Positions 32,079 through 44,513 of a DNA stretch of 64,000 nt are shown here, piece by piece. The notes below the pieces were generated by a model, which saw nothing but the letters and a program-made list of their open reading frames with translations, was not told where the DNA came from and searched no databases. The DNA is from Sacculina carcini. Its lineage: Eukaryota > Arthropoda > Thecostraca > Sacculinidae. The number at the start of each line of letters is the position of its first letter. The stretch's first letter is position 1. The position numbers and the translations under genes were made by a program. The stretch lies in contig OU696595.1 in the NCBI GenBank assembly GCA_916048095.2, forward strand, positions 5,939,295 to 6,003,294. The letters run 5' to 3'.

Positions 32079-32559
32079 TGGGAGTGTTACCGATGCGAGG
32101 ACAAAGCGAGTAGGTATGCGTGCGGGTGTATTTTCGGCAGTGCCGCTTGGGACGTCGTTGCGCGTGTTGGTCGTGCTGTCACAGCGAGTGTTGATTTCGT
32201 GCGTTGAGTACTGAGGAGACGCGGTGTGAGATAAGTTGTAGTTTCTCACCGAGTGCATTGTGATGAATATTTGTGCATTGTGATATTAGTGTGTGTTCTG
32301 TGTTCTGGTTTGTGTACTTGCGTGTTTGTGCGAGTACACGAACATTTTTTTCTGTGCATTTGACCTTAAAATTTTGAATTGCAATAAAATTAGCTGATTT
32401 CAACAATATCAGATAGTTATAACATTGTATTTTTCCAAAGAGTCTTCTTGATATACATTTATATATCTTTGATGCTTCTCAGGCAGTAAGAAAAATTAGC
32501 CTAGTGGAAAATAACTTAATACTTATTAAGAATGCACAATTAGTTATATTAATACACTA
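32079..32559. other. Non-repetitive spacer
   Basis: GC-richer start (32079-32260), then AT-rich sequence. No domain-bearing frame on either strand. No support for a promoter beyond the nearby motif array. Confidence 0.4.
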
Positions 32560-33231
32560 GCATTTAAACCCGCACGTTGTGCGGAACAATTCATACAATA
32601 CAACTCATATTCAGTTCATAAAGGAAAACGAATACCAAACGAAAAAAGAAGAAAAAAAACGAAAAAAGAAAAACGAAAAAAAGAAAAAAAAACGAAAAAA
32701 GTAAGCCCTTGAAAAGTCTTAACCAATAGGAATGTCAGGATGTTAATATATTTATTTTTATTTTGGCAAAGTATTTTTCCTCAAATGGCCTCATATTTAA
32801 GCATGCCCGTCGTACAGAATGATTCGGAGTTCAAACACGAATCAAACAATTAAAAATGATGAAACATTTTCATCAGAGTATTTCCAAAATATATTTAAAC
32901 TCATCATCATTCCCCAACATCATTTGCTCAAGTACTGTTCTACTTTTACCGCTATAATATTTACAGCCAAAGTTGTATATTCCGCTATATCTTAAGTCCG
33001 ATATAACCTGCATTTAATCCTGCCCGTCGTGCGGGTGAATTCATGAAAAAGGGAATACAAATCAAACAGTTAAAAATGAAATCCATAAAAATGTCCAATT
33101 TAATTATTGAGCTTTATAAATTTCTTATAAATTGTCATATTGTATTACTTGCATATGTTAGGAATAGGTGTTTTTCATCCCTATTGGTCCACGTCATTAT
33201 AATTCTAGACATGTGACTTTAATTATAATTC
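32560..33231 (+). repeat. Boxed repeat unit, left of the IS630-like transposon
   Basis: Starts actagcatttaaacccgcacg at 32560 and aligns along its length with 40421-41049. Purine-only tract at 32640-32700. Interrupted at 33232 by the transposon. Confidence 0.85.
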
Positions 33232-33233
33232 TA

Positions 33234-33360
33234 TACCATTTGCAAATAGAGTTAATCCAAATGAAATAGACTTAATCCAAATGAAAATAGAGTTAATCAA
33301 AATGAAAATAGACTTAATCCAAATGAAAATAGACTTAAACCAAATGATAACTGGGTTAAT
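33234..33360 (+). repeat. Left TIR with iterated subunits
   Basis: Six imperfect direct repeats of a unit like AGAGTTAATCCAAATGAAAAT spaced 21-22 bp. The right TIR (35335-35479) contains the same series in inverse. Such arrays could be multiple transposase-binding sites. Confidence 0.85.
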
Positions 33361-33625
33361 CAGCGCAGTAATTTTTTTATTGTATAATAATACATATTAT
33401 ATTTATACTAATAATATTTTTGTCATATATTAATCAATTTAAATGATTTATTGTTCAAATTTTTGTTGAAACAAAAAACTTGACGTAAAATCATAAGTTT
33501 CTGTAAATATGTGGCTGAAAACTGGAAACACTACAAAAAACATTGAGCAGAAACTTGACTAAATATTTAACAGTCGAAACTGAGTTGGCAATTGTTCTGG
33601 AGTTGAATTTACATTTTTAGTAGAA

Positions 33626-34674
33626 ATGAAGTACAACAAAATTAATGAAAAAGACAGAAAAAGAAGTATTGAAGCTTTTCGAAATGAAGGTGATTGGAAA
33701 GGCGTCGCCAGAACTCTTGGTGTAAATGTAAAAACAGCCTACAATTGGTTGAAAAAGAACCAGGACACAGTAAAGCCAAGAGGAGGAACCATATCAAAAA
33801 GACACCTGGAATGTTGATGACATTGGTTTCTGCGGCGGAGAAATCACCGTCCACCACGTTGGAAGAGCTCCAGACCATTATCAGGTCACAATTCGGATGC
33901 CAGGTGTGCGTCAACACCATAAGAAACTGGTTGGACGGCGAGATGTTTTCGCTAAAAAATGTGCGTCCCACTGTCGACAAAATTAATTCGGCTGAAAATA
34001 AAATGAAAAGAGCCGAATACGTGGAGGTATTGTTCAAGGTGCGGTTGGAAGGCGGCACTCCAGTATGGGTCGACGAAACTAATTTTAATTTAGACTGCAG
34101 GAGGAGTCATGGCCGGTCCAGGATCGGTGCCAGAGCTTCAGTTGTTTTACCGACCAGCAAAGGAGCCAACCTCCATATAATCGGGGACATGACAAGCTCT
34201 CGGGTAGTGCTATTCTCCACGAAGAGAGGAGCATTTAAAAAGCAAGACTGTGTGCAATGGTTGCAGTCATTGATGCAGGCATGCAGAGATGCTGAAATTC
34301 ACCGGCCCACAATAATTATTGACAACGCGCCGGCACACAGCAACCTGGACGATTTATTTTCTAGTCAGGAGTATTGTGGACTGCTTCGACTTGCTCCATA
34401 TTCATACCTTCTCAACCCCATAGAGCTATTATGGAGCTCTCTGAAGAGCAATATCAAGCGGCAGTTGAGACAACGGATGTATGAAATCACTGGTGTGACT
34501 GGTCGCGGTGACTGTGGAGTCTCAATGGCCGAACAGCGCATCAGCGCAATGGAAGAAATCGCCCTGCAGGCCATCAGTAACATAGAACCGTCGCACTTGC
34601 AAACTTACACCTGCAGAGTGGAGAAGTACTACTCAGCGGCCATTCGGCAGGAAGATCTTGTCGAAGTGCCTTGA
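33626..34674 (+). pseudogene. IS630/Tc1-like transposase, one frameshift
   Basis: The N-terminal helix-turn-helix is in one frame from ATG 33626 (RSIEAFRNEGDWKGVARTLG, VKTAYNWLKK). Near 33775-33800 the reading continues in a second frame to TGA at 34674. A second HTH-like region (TLEELQTIIRSQFGCQVCV, TIRNWL) precedes the DDE domain: Asp in VWVDETNF, Asp in IIIDNAPAHS, Glu in LLNPIELLW. There are 33 residues between the second Asp and the Glu; the canonical Tc1 spacing is 34. All three acids are intact, so the only visible defect is the frameshift. Length (about 350 residues) is normal for the family. Confidence 0.9.
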
Positions 34675-35334
34675 AGTTTGCTAATCATCGCTTGAAGCTT
34701 GCTCGTTTACTTGTTGTTTTTGCTGTATTTGTTGTTGTTGCTAGTCATGTGCTTGCAACATATTCTCACCGCGCTTCTAATTCATTCCCATGCTCATTCA
34801 GAAAACTCACTTTGCTCATATCACGTATAAACAACACACTCCATGAGATAGCAACTGACACAGAAACAGTCACTGGAACTCGCACAACTGAAATTCATCG
34901 ATATGGCGCGCAATTGAGCACGTTCAGGCACTCTAATAAATCTCGTGCAAATATCACACGACCACCTCATCGTGCCACTATGCTGCCGCTCGTGACACTG
35001 TGTCCGCTCAAACATGCACACTAACATAAACAACAGCTACCGGGACGGTTTTAACTGTACATTATGTAATGTGTTCAGTTTTGAACACGCCGTGCAGTGC
35101 GGTGTATAGACATTGCTAATTGGTGACCAGATTCACTGTCACACAAGACCAATTACAACACCATTATTAGGTGAATACCAGCATTTATGTAATAATACTC
35201 AATATATATAATGTATTATTAATCGTTGCGAGTCGTCATTTTGAGCTCCGATTAATCAGTTTTGCTGAAATATCAGTAAATGAGTGTCAACAATTATTAA
35301 ATTTATACTAAAACATCTACATAATATTATTTTT

Positions 35335-35479
35335 GATAAGTTTTTCTTGGGTCAAAGTCTATTTACATTTGGATTAACTCAGTTTTCATTTGGTTTAAAT
35401 ATATTTTCCTTCGGATTAACTCTATTTTCATTTAGATTAAGTCTATTCTCATTTGGATTAACTCTATTTGCAAATGGTA
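35335..35479 (-). repeat. Right TIR with iterated subunits
   Basis: Inverse of 33234-33360 at roughly 85 percent by eye, with about six units of gGATTAACTCTATTTTCATTT type. Confidence 0.85.
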
Positions 35480-35481
35480 TA

Positions 35482-38400
35482 GACATTATTATAATTCTAA
35501 GCAAAGAGCCTGGATGTATTTTGTGCTTTTTTTGTTGGCTTCCAAGTCTAATATGACACCTATCATATATCCCCTAGCATTAAAACCCTCCCTACATTCC
35601 ATATTTCAGCATGTCTGTATTGTGTCTATACATATATATGTCCGTAAGTAGTGCTATGCACACGCAGGATGTCTAGCACCACACACGGACACAATATTCA
35701 CACGTCTCCCATATACAGGCTTATCGAGTTTATGTTGACAATACATGAACATATGCTGCATTGTACAACTTTACAACTGACAATTATTCTGGATAGTGTG
35801 AAATAATTGCTCTAAAAGTTCAAAATTGTCCTAATTATATATAGTTGATCTTAAAAAAGAAAAAGTTGCGCTAAAAACAAAAGTTGCATTTATAACTTAT
35901 TTAATACTTATTTCAGATCAATAAAATATTCATTTTTGTGCTCCTTATGACAAACTGATTCTATGACACAAAAGTTGCATTTGTAACAAAATGTCATCCT
36001 AATTGTGTATATTACCTGAGCTGTGTGTGTTTATGTGTGTGAGTGTGTTTGTGTGAATACGTGTTGGTGTGTATGTGTATGCAAATATGTGTGTATGTGC
36101 CGGTGAGTTTCTACATGACTGGTTTATCAGACGGTAGGTGTGAGCCACAAATGTTACAAATACTTGAACAAATTGAGTTTTGTTCTCAGAATCGCAGTGT
36201 ACCTCAAATGGCCAGTGTGCGCGATATAGCTGAATGTGGGTGGTCATGTATGGGTTTTCCAGTTGAACAGCGTATATGCATGCTTTCTACCCGAATATGA
36301 CCTTGAGTAACAGTCGTAAATCATATTTTACAACGTGATACCAGAATGATGTGTGCTGCTGAGTGTAGATATATTGTTTCTATTAGCATGAAATACCGCC
36401 CTTAGTGTGGAGCAATTCATGCAATAAAATTCATAATTTATTAATAAAAAATATCGCAAATTCAAAAAAGTAAACTCATAAAAATATGAACCAAATGAAA
36501 AGTCCAAATTTAATCATTTTTCTTCTAATTTTGACAAAATATTTTCCCTCAACCCGCCTCATATTTAAACCAGCCCGTCGTGCGGAACGACTAATAAAAT
36601 ACAATGAATCAAAAAGCAAATAGCTTATCCAATAGAAAAGTATAAACTTGCTAATTCTTGTTTTAATTATTGACGAAGTTTTTTCCCTCAACACTGCTCA
36701 AATTCACACCCGTCCTTCGAGTGTAGTAATTCAGAAGTGTAACACTATCAAAACAATGTAACCTTCTGTCATCTCTATAATTCCAGATTAATGCTTCCGC
36801 TAAAACAGCATATGCATATAGTTGGCATTGCATGATATTACAAGCCATATCCTTATGCAACTTGAGCGTATGCAGCTTGCAATTAAACCAATTAAATTAC
36901 ACAGTAAAATTCAGTAGTTTACTTTGTTACCAGTAGCATTTTACCCGCCCGTCGTGCGGAACAATTCATGTGTAAATATTGAGGACAATAAAGCCTTTCT
37001 ATTCAGTATAGTGTAGCATTAATTAAACTGTACGCAATAAAACCACACCATCCATGCTTGGAGCTAATATGATGCATTCTTAATTGTGATTGGGCTTCAG
37101 TGAAATTTAATCGGTGTATATTCCTGTGTAATCGCAAGTGGGCATAATAGCTGTCAAATTGGCAATATGTCCTTTTGACTTTACACCGCCCTGACTTCTT
37201 TCGGATACACTTTGGAAAATTAAAAATTATACCGCATTGTGGAAAACAAAAATTTTCCGCAGAATGGTGTAATATATTTTAACATCTGACAAATAGTTAC
37301 TATGAAATAGGTAGAAAAATGAATAAATTTTAGTCGCATGGTGTTCAAGTGCAAATTTGGATGTATTTGAAAATTTTGCCAATTTTACACATTTTTTGGA
37401 TCATTTGCTGGTTTAAATTATATTTCTTCTTGTAGACCACACAATTTTCTACACAATAGTATAGTTTGTATAGCTGTAACTTTGCTGGTTTATGAGGAAT
37501 AGATAGCGGAATATTGACCAACATATTCACGGTTTTCAGTGCTAATTTTGCCTTTTTGACTTTGTCATTTTGACTTCACACATCGTAACTTTTGTTTAAT
37601 ACACTTTGGTAAATTAAAAATTATACCGTGTTGTAGATAACAAAATTCCCAGCATGATGAGAGTCTTTATGTAGATATGCGATAATTACTTTTTGAGAAA
37701 TAGAGAAAAAAGTATAGTAAATCGGACGCGTGGAGTTTTAATAAGATTTTGAATGTATATTGATTTTTTTTCCATTGGACATGTGTTATGTTTATTTTTG
37801 GATATAAATTATAGCCTATTGTGTAGAACGGAAAATTGTCTACACAGTGGTATAATTTGTATTGCTGTATCACTTCTGGTTTAGGAGATCTGGATGGCAG
37901 AATATTGACCCAAATTTTCGCATTTTCAGGGTTCATTTTGTCTTTTTACCGCTATAACTTTTTTTAGTTTTATTTTAAAAAAAAATTTAGCTTAAAGCGT
38001 AGACAAAAAATTTCCAACGTGATGGTATAGATTGTTGGCGGGTACGCTAAGCGGTGGCCGAGAAGTAGCTGATAGAAAATTGACCAAGGAGGGTGGGACA
38101 GGAACACAGACACACACACACACACACACAGAGGATCTCTTTTATATATATAGATACATGCTTTTATCAGCAGATAATCTCAGACTTGGAGCAAATGTTA
38201 GAAGGATTTTTGTGACGCCATTTGGGATTAATGTGTTGAAGGGGTTCTTGCTGTCGTTTTACATTAGTCTTTTATATTACAGTGGTTCCCGACCCGGGGA
38301 TCAGTCGGTCATCTCATAGGTTCGCTAATGGCTCGTAGGAAATAATTATTTTACCACCATAATACATAAGAATACATACATACTGCAACAATTAGGCTGA

Positions 38401-38485
38401 ATGACGCTTAGGATTCTAAGCAGACTGTTATTAAATAAATATTATGACTTGATTAAGACAGACCATGATTCAGTTAACCCATGAT
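35482..38485 (+). repeat. Segmental duplicate B
   Basis: 35871-38485 matches 2366-3232 joined to 8066-9805. 35500-36300 also matches 41070-42040. It contains the family end gaggatctcttttatatatatagat at 38131-38155, plus about 300 bp beyond it shared only with duplicate A. No gene. Confidence 0.85.
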
Positions 38486-38595
38486 TCAATTAACCCATGA
38501 TTCAGTTAACCCATGATTCAATTAACCCATGATTCAGTTAACCCATGATTCAATTAGCCCATGATTCAATTAACCCATGATTCAATTAACCCATA
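38465..38595. repeat. 16 bp tandem repeat
   Basis: About eight copies of atgattcaattaaccc at the point where duplicates A and B diverge; duplicate A has only one copy there, followed by the SINE. Confidence 0.92.
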
Positions 38596-39829
38596 TACAA
38601 CGGTTGTTGCAGAAACTCAACGCTCAGCTTAACGGGACATATTCGAGCGTGTAGCCTATTGTGTACTGCTGTCACCGAAACAAGCTCACTCTCATCTATT
38701 ATTAAGACTTGCACAGAACAGAGCCTCTACTTGTCGTTGTCATATTGATAATATAACAAGTGCAATACAGTCTTTATCTTGAATTTGTTTTGGCTGAAGA
38801 TGAACTTGAGGAAAAATGATATCAAAAGCATATTATTTCATTTGTTCACACTTGGTCCCTTCTCATAGTCTTGCCAATATGATTGAGTCGATCTTATGGG
38901 TAATTTCCAAACTGAAGCGCTATCAATATCAGTTTGAAAATATAATATTCTTTATTGTTGCGAAAACGTAGCAAGCGCTTTCTTTGTGTAGTTATTTAAT
39001 GATATACAGTGATATCTCGCTATTGTGTCAGTTTCACTATTATGCCATATCTGCTCGCCTCACATAAATTTCCACATAAAATCAGTTTACTATGCTGTGG
39101 TAAATCATTTTACTATGCTGTAGTAAATCAATTTACTATGCTGTAAGAAAGTTAATGTAAAAATTACTCATTGTTAAAAGTCAATACATTATTTGAGACT
39201 GGCTAATATAAAATCAGTTAAAAGCTTGTTGTCGGTGTGAAAGGCTCGCGGGCTCGAGTTCACATGGCCAAAAGTCACGTGACCTGTGACGTCATCACGC
39301 TACTTGTGGGTGACGATTGTTGAGTGAGGTTTTGTAATTCATACTGTTGCTTTGCGTTTTGGCGTCGGTGCATTCATTGTTTGCGAGCTCAATTTGATAT
39401 TCAACGCTTCTTCAACAGCCGTGCAGCTTTGAATATTTTCATCCAGGTGTAATCACATTACGCACTATATTACATTATATTATATTACAAAATTACAACT
39501 GATTTCCATGCAATTTAAAATTTAACATTTAAACTGATAACCTATTTTTTTTACCAACTTTAACTTGGCTAATTAAATTATTAATTACCTGAATATAATA
39601 AAAATATAATCTAATTAGAATATTAGCTGCGTAAATGACACTCACCATATTCTTGCCAAGCTGTTGGTTGCGTAGAGCAGTGTTGCTAAGAAGATCAGTG
39701 TTGTCATGACAACGCGCTTCACTACGCCAATTTCTGCTCTTAATCGAGCATTCACTGGCGTGCAGAAATTATCAACATTCTGCTTAATGCCGCCCATTTT
39801 GCGCCTTGCTGTCTTTGTGTGTATGTCTA

Positions 39830-39832
<3 letters not shown>
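38596..39832. other. Non-coding spacer
   Basis: No domain-bearing frame. A possible pogo-like terminus, tacagtgatatctcgctattg, lies at 39005; a short 21-22 bp triplicate (tttactatgctgt...) at 39088-39142; and a GC-richer segment at 39235-39310 has the palindromes gtcacgtgac and tgacgtca. Nothing else seen. Confidence 0.4.
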
Positions 39833-39883
<51 letters not shown>

Positions 39884-40379
39884 GATATTTCTGCTCTAGA
39901 AGCAGTGTGTATGATTTATAGCAGTTGCGCGCACAAGCAAGACATTTCCACTACAACTCGTCTGTGACATAATGTGCTTTTGCTTTCATTCAAGTGTGAT
40001 CCACCTGTGTATGTGTGTATGTGTATGCGTGTGTGTGTATGTGTGTCTGTGTGTATGTGTGTGTATATATGTATGCGTGTGTGTATGTGTGTCTGTGTGT
40101 ATGTGTGTGTGTATATGTGTGTTTGTGTATTCGTGTAATTGTTTTATTCCGGTCGATAGAGGCATTGCATTTACGTAAATTGCTTCAGTTCACCATAACA
40201 ACACAAGTCTACTGGTGCAAACACCAAAACATACAAACACACACATACATACAGACACACACATACATATACAGACATACCTACAGACGCACACACATAC
40301 ACACACACACATATACAGACGCACACACATACACACACACACACACACATATACAGACACACACACATATATACAGACG

Positions 40380-40413
<34 letters not shown>
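39833..40413. repeat. GT- then CA-rich microsatellite region
   Basis: (GT)n at 39833-39881, mixed TGTGTATG tracts at 40007-40135, and CA-rich tracts at 40227-40413. The GT and CA tracts face each other and could fold as an inverted pair. All frames here are compositional. Confidence 0.95.
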
Positions 40414-40420
40414 CATATAC

Positions 40421-43400
40421 TAGCATTTAAACCCGCCCGTTGAGCGGAACAATTCATACAAATGCAACTCATTCAGTTCATAATGGAAACAGAATACAAA
40501 TTAAAAAAGAAAATATTAAACCCTTGAAAAGTCTTAACCAATAGATATGTCAGGATGTGAATATTTATATTTTGGCAAACTATTTTCCCTCAAATGGCCT
40601 CATATTTAAACATGCCGGTCGTTCGGAATGATCAAGAGTTCAAACACGAATCAAACAATAAAGATGATTAAAAATGATGACACATTTTCATCAGAATGTT
40701 TGCAAAATATATTTATATCTCAACATCATTCCCCAAAATCATTTGCTCAAGTACTGTTCTACTTTTACCGCTATAATATTTACAGCCAACGTTATATATT
40801 CCGCTATCTCTTAAGTCCGATATAACCTGCATTTAAACCTGCCCGTCGTGCGGGTGAATTCATAAAAAATGAATACAAATCAAACAGCTAAAATTGAAAT
40901 CCATAAAAAAGTCCAATTTAATTATTGAGCTTTGCAAATTTGCTATAAATTGCCATATTGTATTACGTGCATATGTTAGGAATAGATGTTTTTCATCCCT
41001 ATTGGTCCACGTCATTATAATTATAGACATGTGACTTAAATTATAGTTCTAGACATTAATATAATTCTTGGCAAAGAGCCTGGATGTATTTTGTAGCTTT
41101 TTGGTTGGGTTACAAGTCTAATATGACACCTATCATATATCCCCTAGCATTTAAACCATCCCTGCATTCCATATTTCAACATTACACCTATATTTACCGA
41201 TAAAATAGATTAATGATTATGCTATATTGAGCCCAAACAGTTCATTTTGTTGTTTAAATACTATATAAGACATGTACATACACAAATGGTATGTTTTAAT
41301 GAGTATAATGAGTAATTCCAGTATATATGTCTATATTATATAGTGATTGTCTGTATTGTGTCTATATGTGTGTCCGTATGCGGTGCTATGCACACGCAGG
41401 ATGTCTAGCACCACACACGAACACAATGTTCACCCACTTTCCAGATACATGTTTATCGAGTTTATGTTGACAATGCAATATGAACATTTGCTGCATTGTA
41501 CACCTTTACAACTAACAATTATTCTGGATAGTGTGAAATAATTGTTCTAAAAGTTCAAAATTGTCCTAATTCTAAATAGTTGATATTAAAAATAAAAAAG
41601 TTGCGCTAAAACAAAAAGTTGCATTTATAACTTATTAGTACTTATTTCAGATAAATGAAATATTGATTTTTGGGCTCCTTATGACAAACAGATTCTATGA
41701 TACAAAAGTTGCATTTGCAACAAAAGGTCACCCTAATTTTTTAAATTAACTGAGCTGGGTGTGTTTTTGTGTGCGAGTATGCTTGTGTGAATACGTGCTG
41801 ATCTGTATGTGTATGCAAATGTGTGTGTATGTGTCGGAGAGTTTCTACATGACTGGTTTATCAGACGGCAAGTGTGAGCCACAAATGTTACAAATACTTG
41901 AACAAATTGAGTTTTGTTCTCAGAATCGTAGCGCACCTCAAATGGCCAGTGTGCGCGATGTAGCTGAATTTATCGTGGTTATATGGGCTTTCCAGTTGAA
42001 CAGCGTATATGCATGCTTTCTACCCGAATATGACCTTGAGTAACAGTCGTAAATCATATTTTACAACGTGATACCAGAATGAAGTGTGCTGCTGAATGTA
42101 GATATATTGTTTTCTATTAGCATGAAATACCGCCCTTAGTGCGGAGCAATTCATGTAGTAAAATTCATACTTTATTCATAAAAAATACTGCAAATAAAAA
42201 AAGTAAACTCATAAAAATCTGAACCAAATGAAAAGTCCAAATTCAATCATTTTTGTTCTAATTTTGACAAAATATTTCCCCTCAACCCGCCTCATATTCA
42301 AACCCCGTTGTGCGGAATAATTCAGAAATAAAACACGAAACAAACACAATTAGAAATGGTGAAAACTTTTCATCAGAATGTTTCCCAAACATATTTTGAA
42401 CTTAACATCATTCCCCAACACCATTTGCTCGAGTACTATTCTACTTTTACCGCTACCGCAACTTTAACCGCTATCATATATTTCGGTATCATTTAAACCC
42501 AATATATTTTGACCCAAAACTACCAAACCTAGCCCAACCACCCCAACTTGACCTAACCCAGCCTAATCTGATGTGATCCAACTTATTAGTTTGTGATCAC
42601 AAAATGAACCGATTCAATCATAATTTCTAATCAGAAGTTTGAGATTATCTACGCCAGGCGTCTCAAACACGCGGCCCACCAATACTTTTCTCGCAGCTCG
42701 CCATTATAGTATAGAAACCAAATTGTAAGACTGATTAAATCACATTTATTGTATAATGTGATTTAATTATGCACCATTTAATTCACATTTTCATTAGTGA
42801 GTCTGGATCTTGAAGTCAAGCCCGTGAGTTTTGTATATGGATTCATTCCACACGGTAAAATTGAATGTTTGAACCCACCCGTCGTGCGGAACAATTAATA
42901 AAGCAAAAGTAATACATATTTAAATGCAAACAGCCAGTCTAATAGAAAACTCTAAATTGTCAAATCTATACCAATAGAAAATTCCTGTTCTGAATTTACA
43001 TATTCTTATTCTAATAATTGACGACATATTTTTCAGTCAACCCGCCTCATACTTAAGCCCGCCCGTCGTCAGGAATAATTTCGAAATGTAAACACAAAAT
43101 AACGATGAATTTTTTTAGTATATAAATGATTTTTTTTCTCCATAATATTATCTCATAATTCCCGGTTAATGCTTCCACTAATGCATCATATTCATACAGT
43201 TGTTATTTTTTGGATTACACCGATATTACATCCCTTGATATTACAGCCGATATTATATTATGCAATCTATACTCTACTACGTATTGTTCTTAATACATAT
43301 ATCATCAGATCGCAAAAGATATTTAAAGGTTCACATCATTCTCCAACATCATTTGCTTAAGAGCTATTCTACTTTTATCGCTAGAATATTTACTGCTAGC

Positions 43401-44064
43401 AAAATATCATATACCTCGCTATCATTTAAACCCACTCTTTATAAATACATTTAAGCCCGCCCGTCGTGCGGAACAGTTCATAGAATATAATTAATATTCA
43501 ATTAATGAAAAATTAGTGCAAATTGAAAAAAAACCATAGAAACGTTTTAGCCAATATAAAAGTCTCAATGTGAAATTTATGTTTCAATTTAGAAAACATG
43601 ATTTTCCACAACCCGCCTCATATTTAAAGCTGCCCGTCGTGCGGAATAATTCAGAACTCAAACACGAAACAAACACAAAGAAAATTGATGAAAAACGACC
43701 AATAGAAAAAGTCAAATTTGTAAATTCTTGTTTTAATTATTGACGATGTTTTCCCCTCAACACTGCTCAAATTCTCACCCGTCCTTCGTGTGTAGTAATT
43801 CAGAGGTGTAACACTATCAAAACAATGAAACATCTCTATAATTCCAGATTAATGCTTCCTCTAAAACAGCATATGCATATAGTTGGCATTGCATGATTTT
43901 TACAACCCATATCCTTATGCAACTTAAGCGTATGCAGCTTGAAATTAAACCAATTAAATTACACAGTAAAATTCAGTAGTTTACTTTGTTCCCAGTAGCA
44001 TTTTACCCGCCCGTCGTGCGGAACATGTGTAAATATTGAGGACAATAATGACTTTCTATTCAGT
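40421..44064 (+). repeat. Boxed repeat block C, left of the second LTR element
   Basis: Starts actagcatttaaacccgcccg at 40421, holds the empty site of the IS630-like element (41050) and boxes at 40431, 40841, 42307, 42876, 43064, 43459, 43636 and 44009. 43120-44064 parallels 24090-25020. An internal tgtgtgtt stretch lies at 41755-41835. No gene. Confidence 0.8.
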
Positions 44065-44069
44065 ATAGT

Positions 44070-44495
44070 TGTTGTGTTGTGTATTGTGTTTGTATTGTGA
44101 GAGAGATAGCGCGAGTAATTGAGTGAGTGTGTGTGTGAGTGTGTGTATGCGTGTGTGCTCTTGTCGTAGTTAGTGTGGCTAACAGTGTGTATTGTTTGTG
44201 TGATTCGCGCTCGCTTCGTTTAGTTCACTAGATGTGCGTGAATGTGTGTGTGCATGTGTGTGTGTGTGTGTGTGCATGTGTGTGTGTGTGTAGGGGAGTG
44301 AATTTGATATGCGTAGAGGACGGTGGTTGTGTGTGAGCTGTGGGTAACAGCGTTGCGTGGTAGCTGTGTGATATAGTGATCGTGTGGTGTGATTGTGATT
44401 GTGGTGTGTGATAGAGTGATCGTGGTGTGTGCGATAGTGTTGCGTGGTTGTTTGCGTTTGTATATTTGTACAAACATTTTTTTCTCAATATTACA
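44070..44495 (+). repeat. 5' LTR of second LTR element
   Basis: 426 bp, TG...CA bounded, GT-rich in its centre (44225-44290). The purported primer site just downstream (agctatttcggctac) is not one I recognise. Confidence 0.92.
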
Positions 44496-44513
44496 AGCTA
44501 TTTCGGCTACAAT

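Larger units (their letters stand above)
33234..35479 (+). mobile_element. IS630/Tc1-like DNA transposon with TA target duplication
   Basis: 2246 bp, bounded by TACCATTTGCAAATAGAG and its reverse complement, with TA at 33232-33233 and 35480-35481. The paralogous sequence at 41040-41060 (agttctagacatt) is the empty site, and joining the flanks here gives the same text with one TA. TIRs are about 125 bp, imperfect, and made of iterated 21-22 bp units. The single transposase frame is broken by one frameshift. The remaining 560 bp downstream of the transposase (34675-35334) shows no second gene. Confidence 0.93.

Noticed and set aside
34671-35024. Second gene in the IS630-like transposon (117 codons with a hydrophobic start)
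   Set aside because: It begins at the transposase stop, has no recognisable domain and no support beyond being open.
39005-39060. Complete pogo-type MITE starting tacagtgatatctcgc
   Set aside because: No inverted partner terminus could be found nearby.
44228-44488. Minus-strand His/Thr-rich ORFs in the LTRs
   Set aside because: Compositional frames of the GT-rich LTR centre; the same frames recur in the 3' LTR at 48562-48883.
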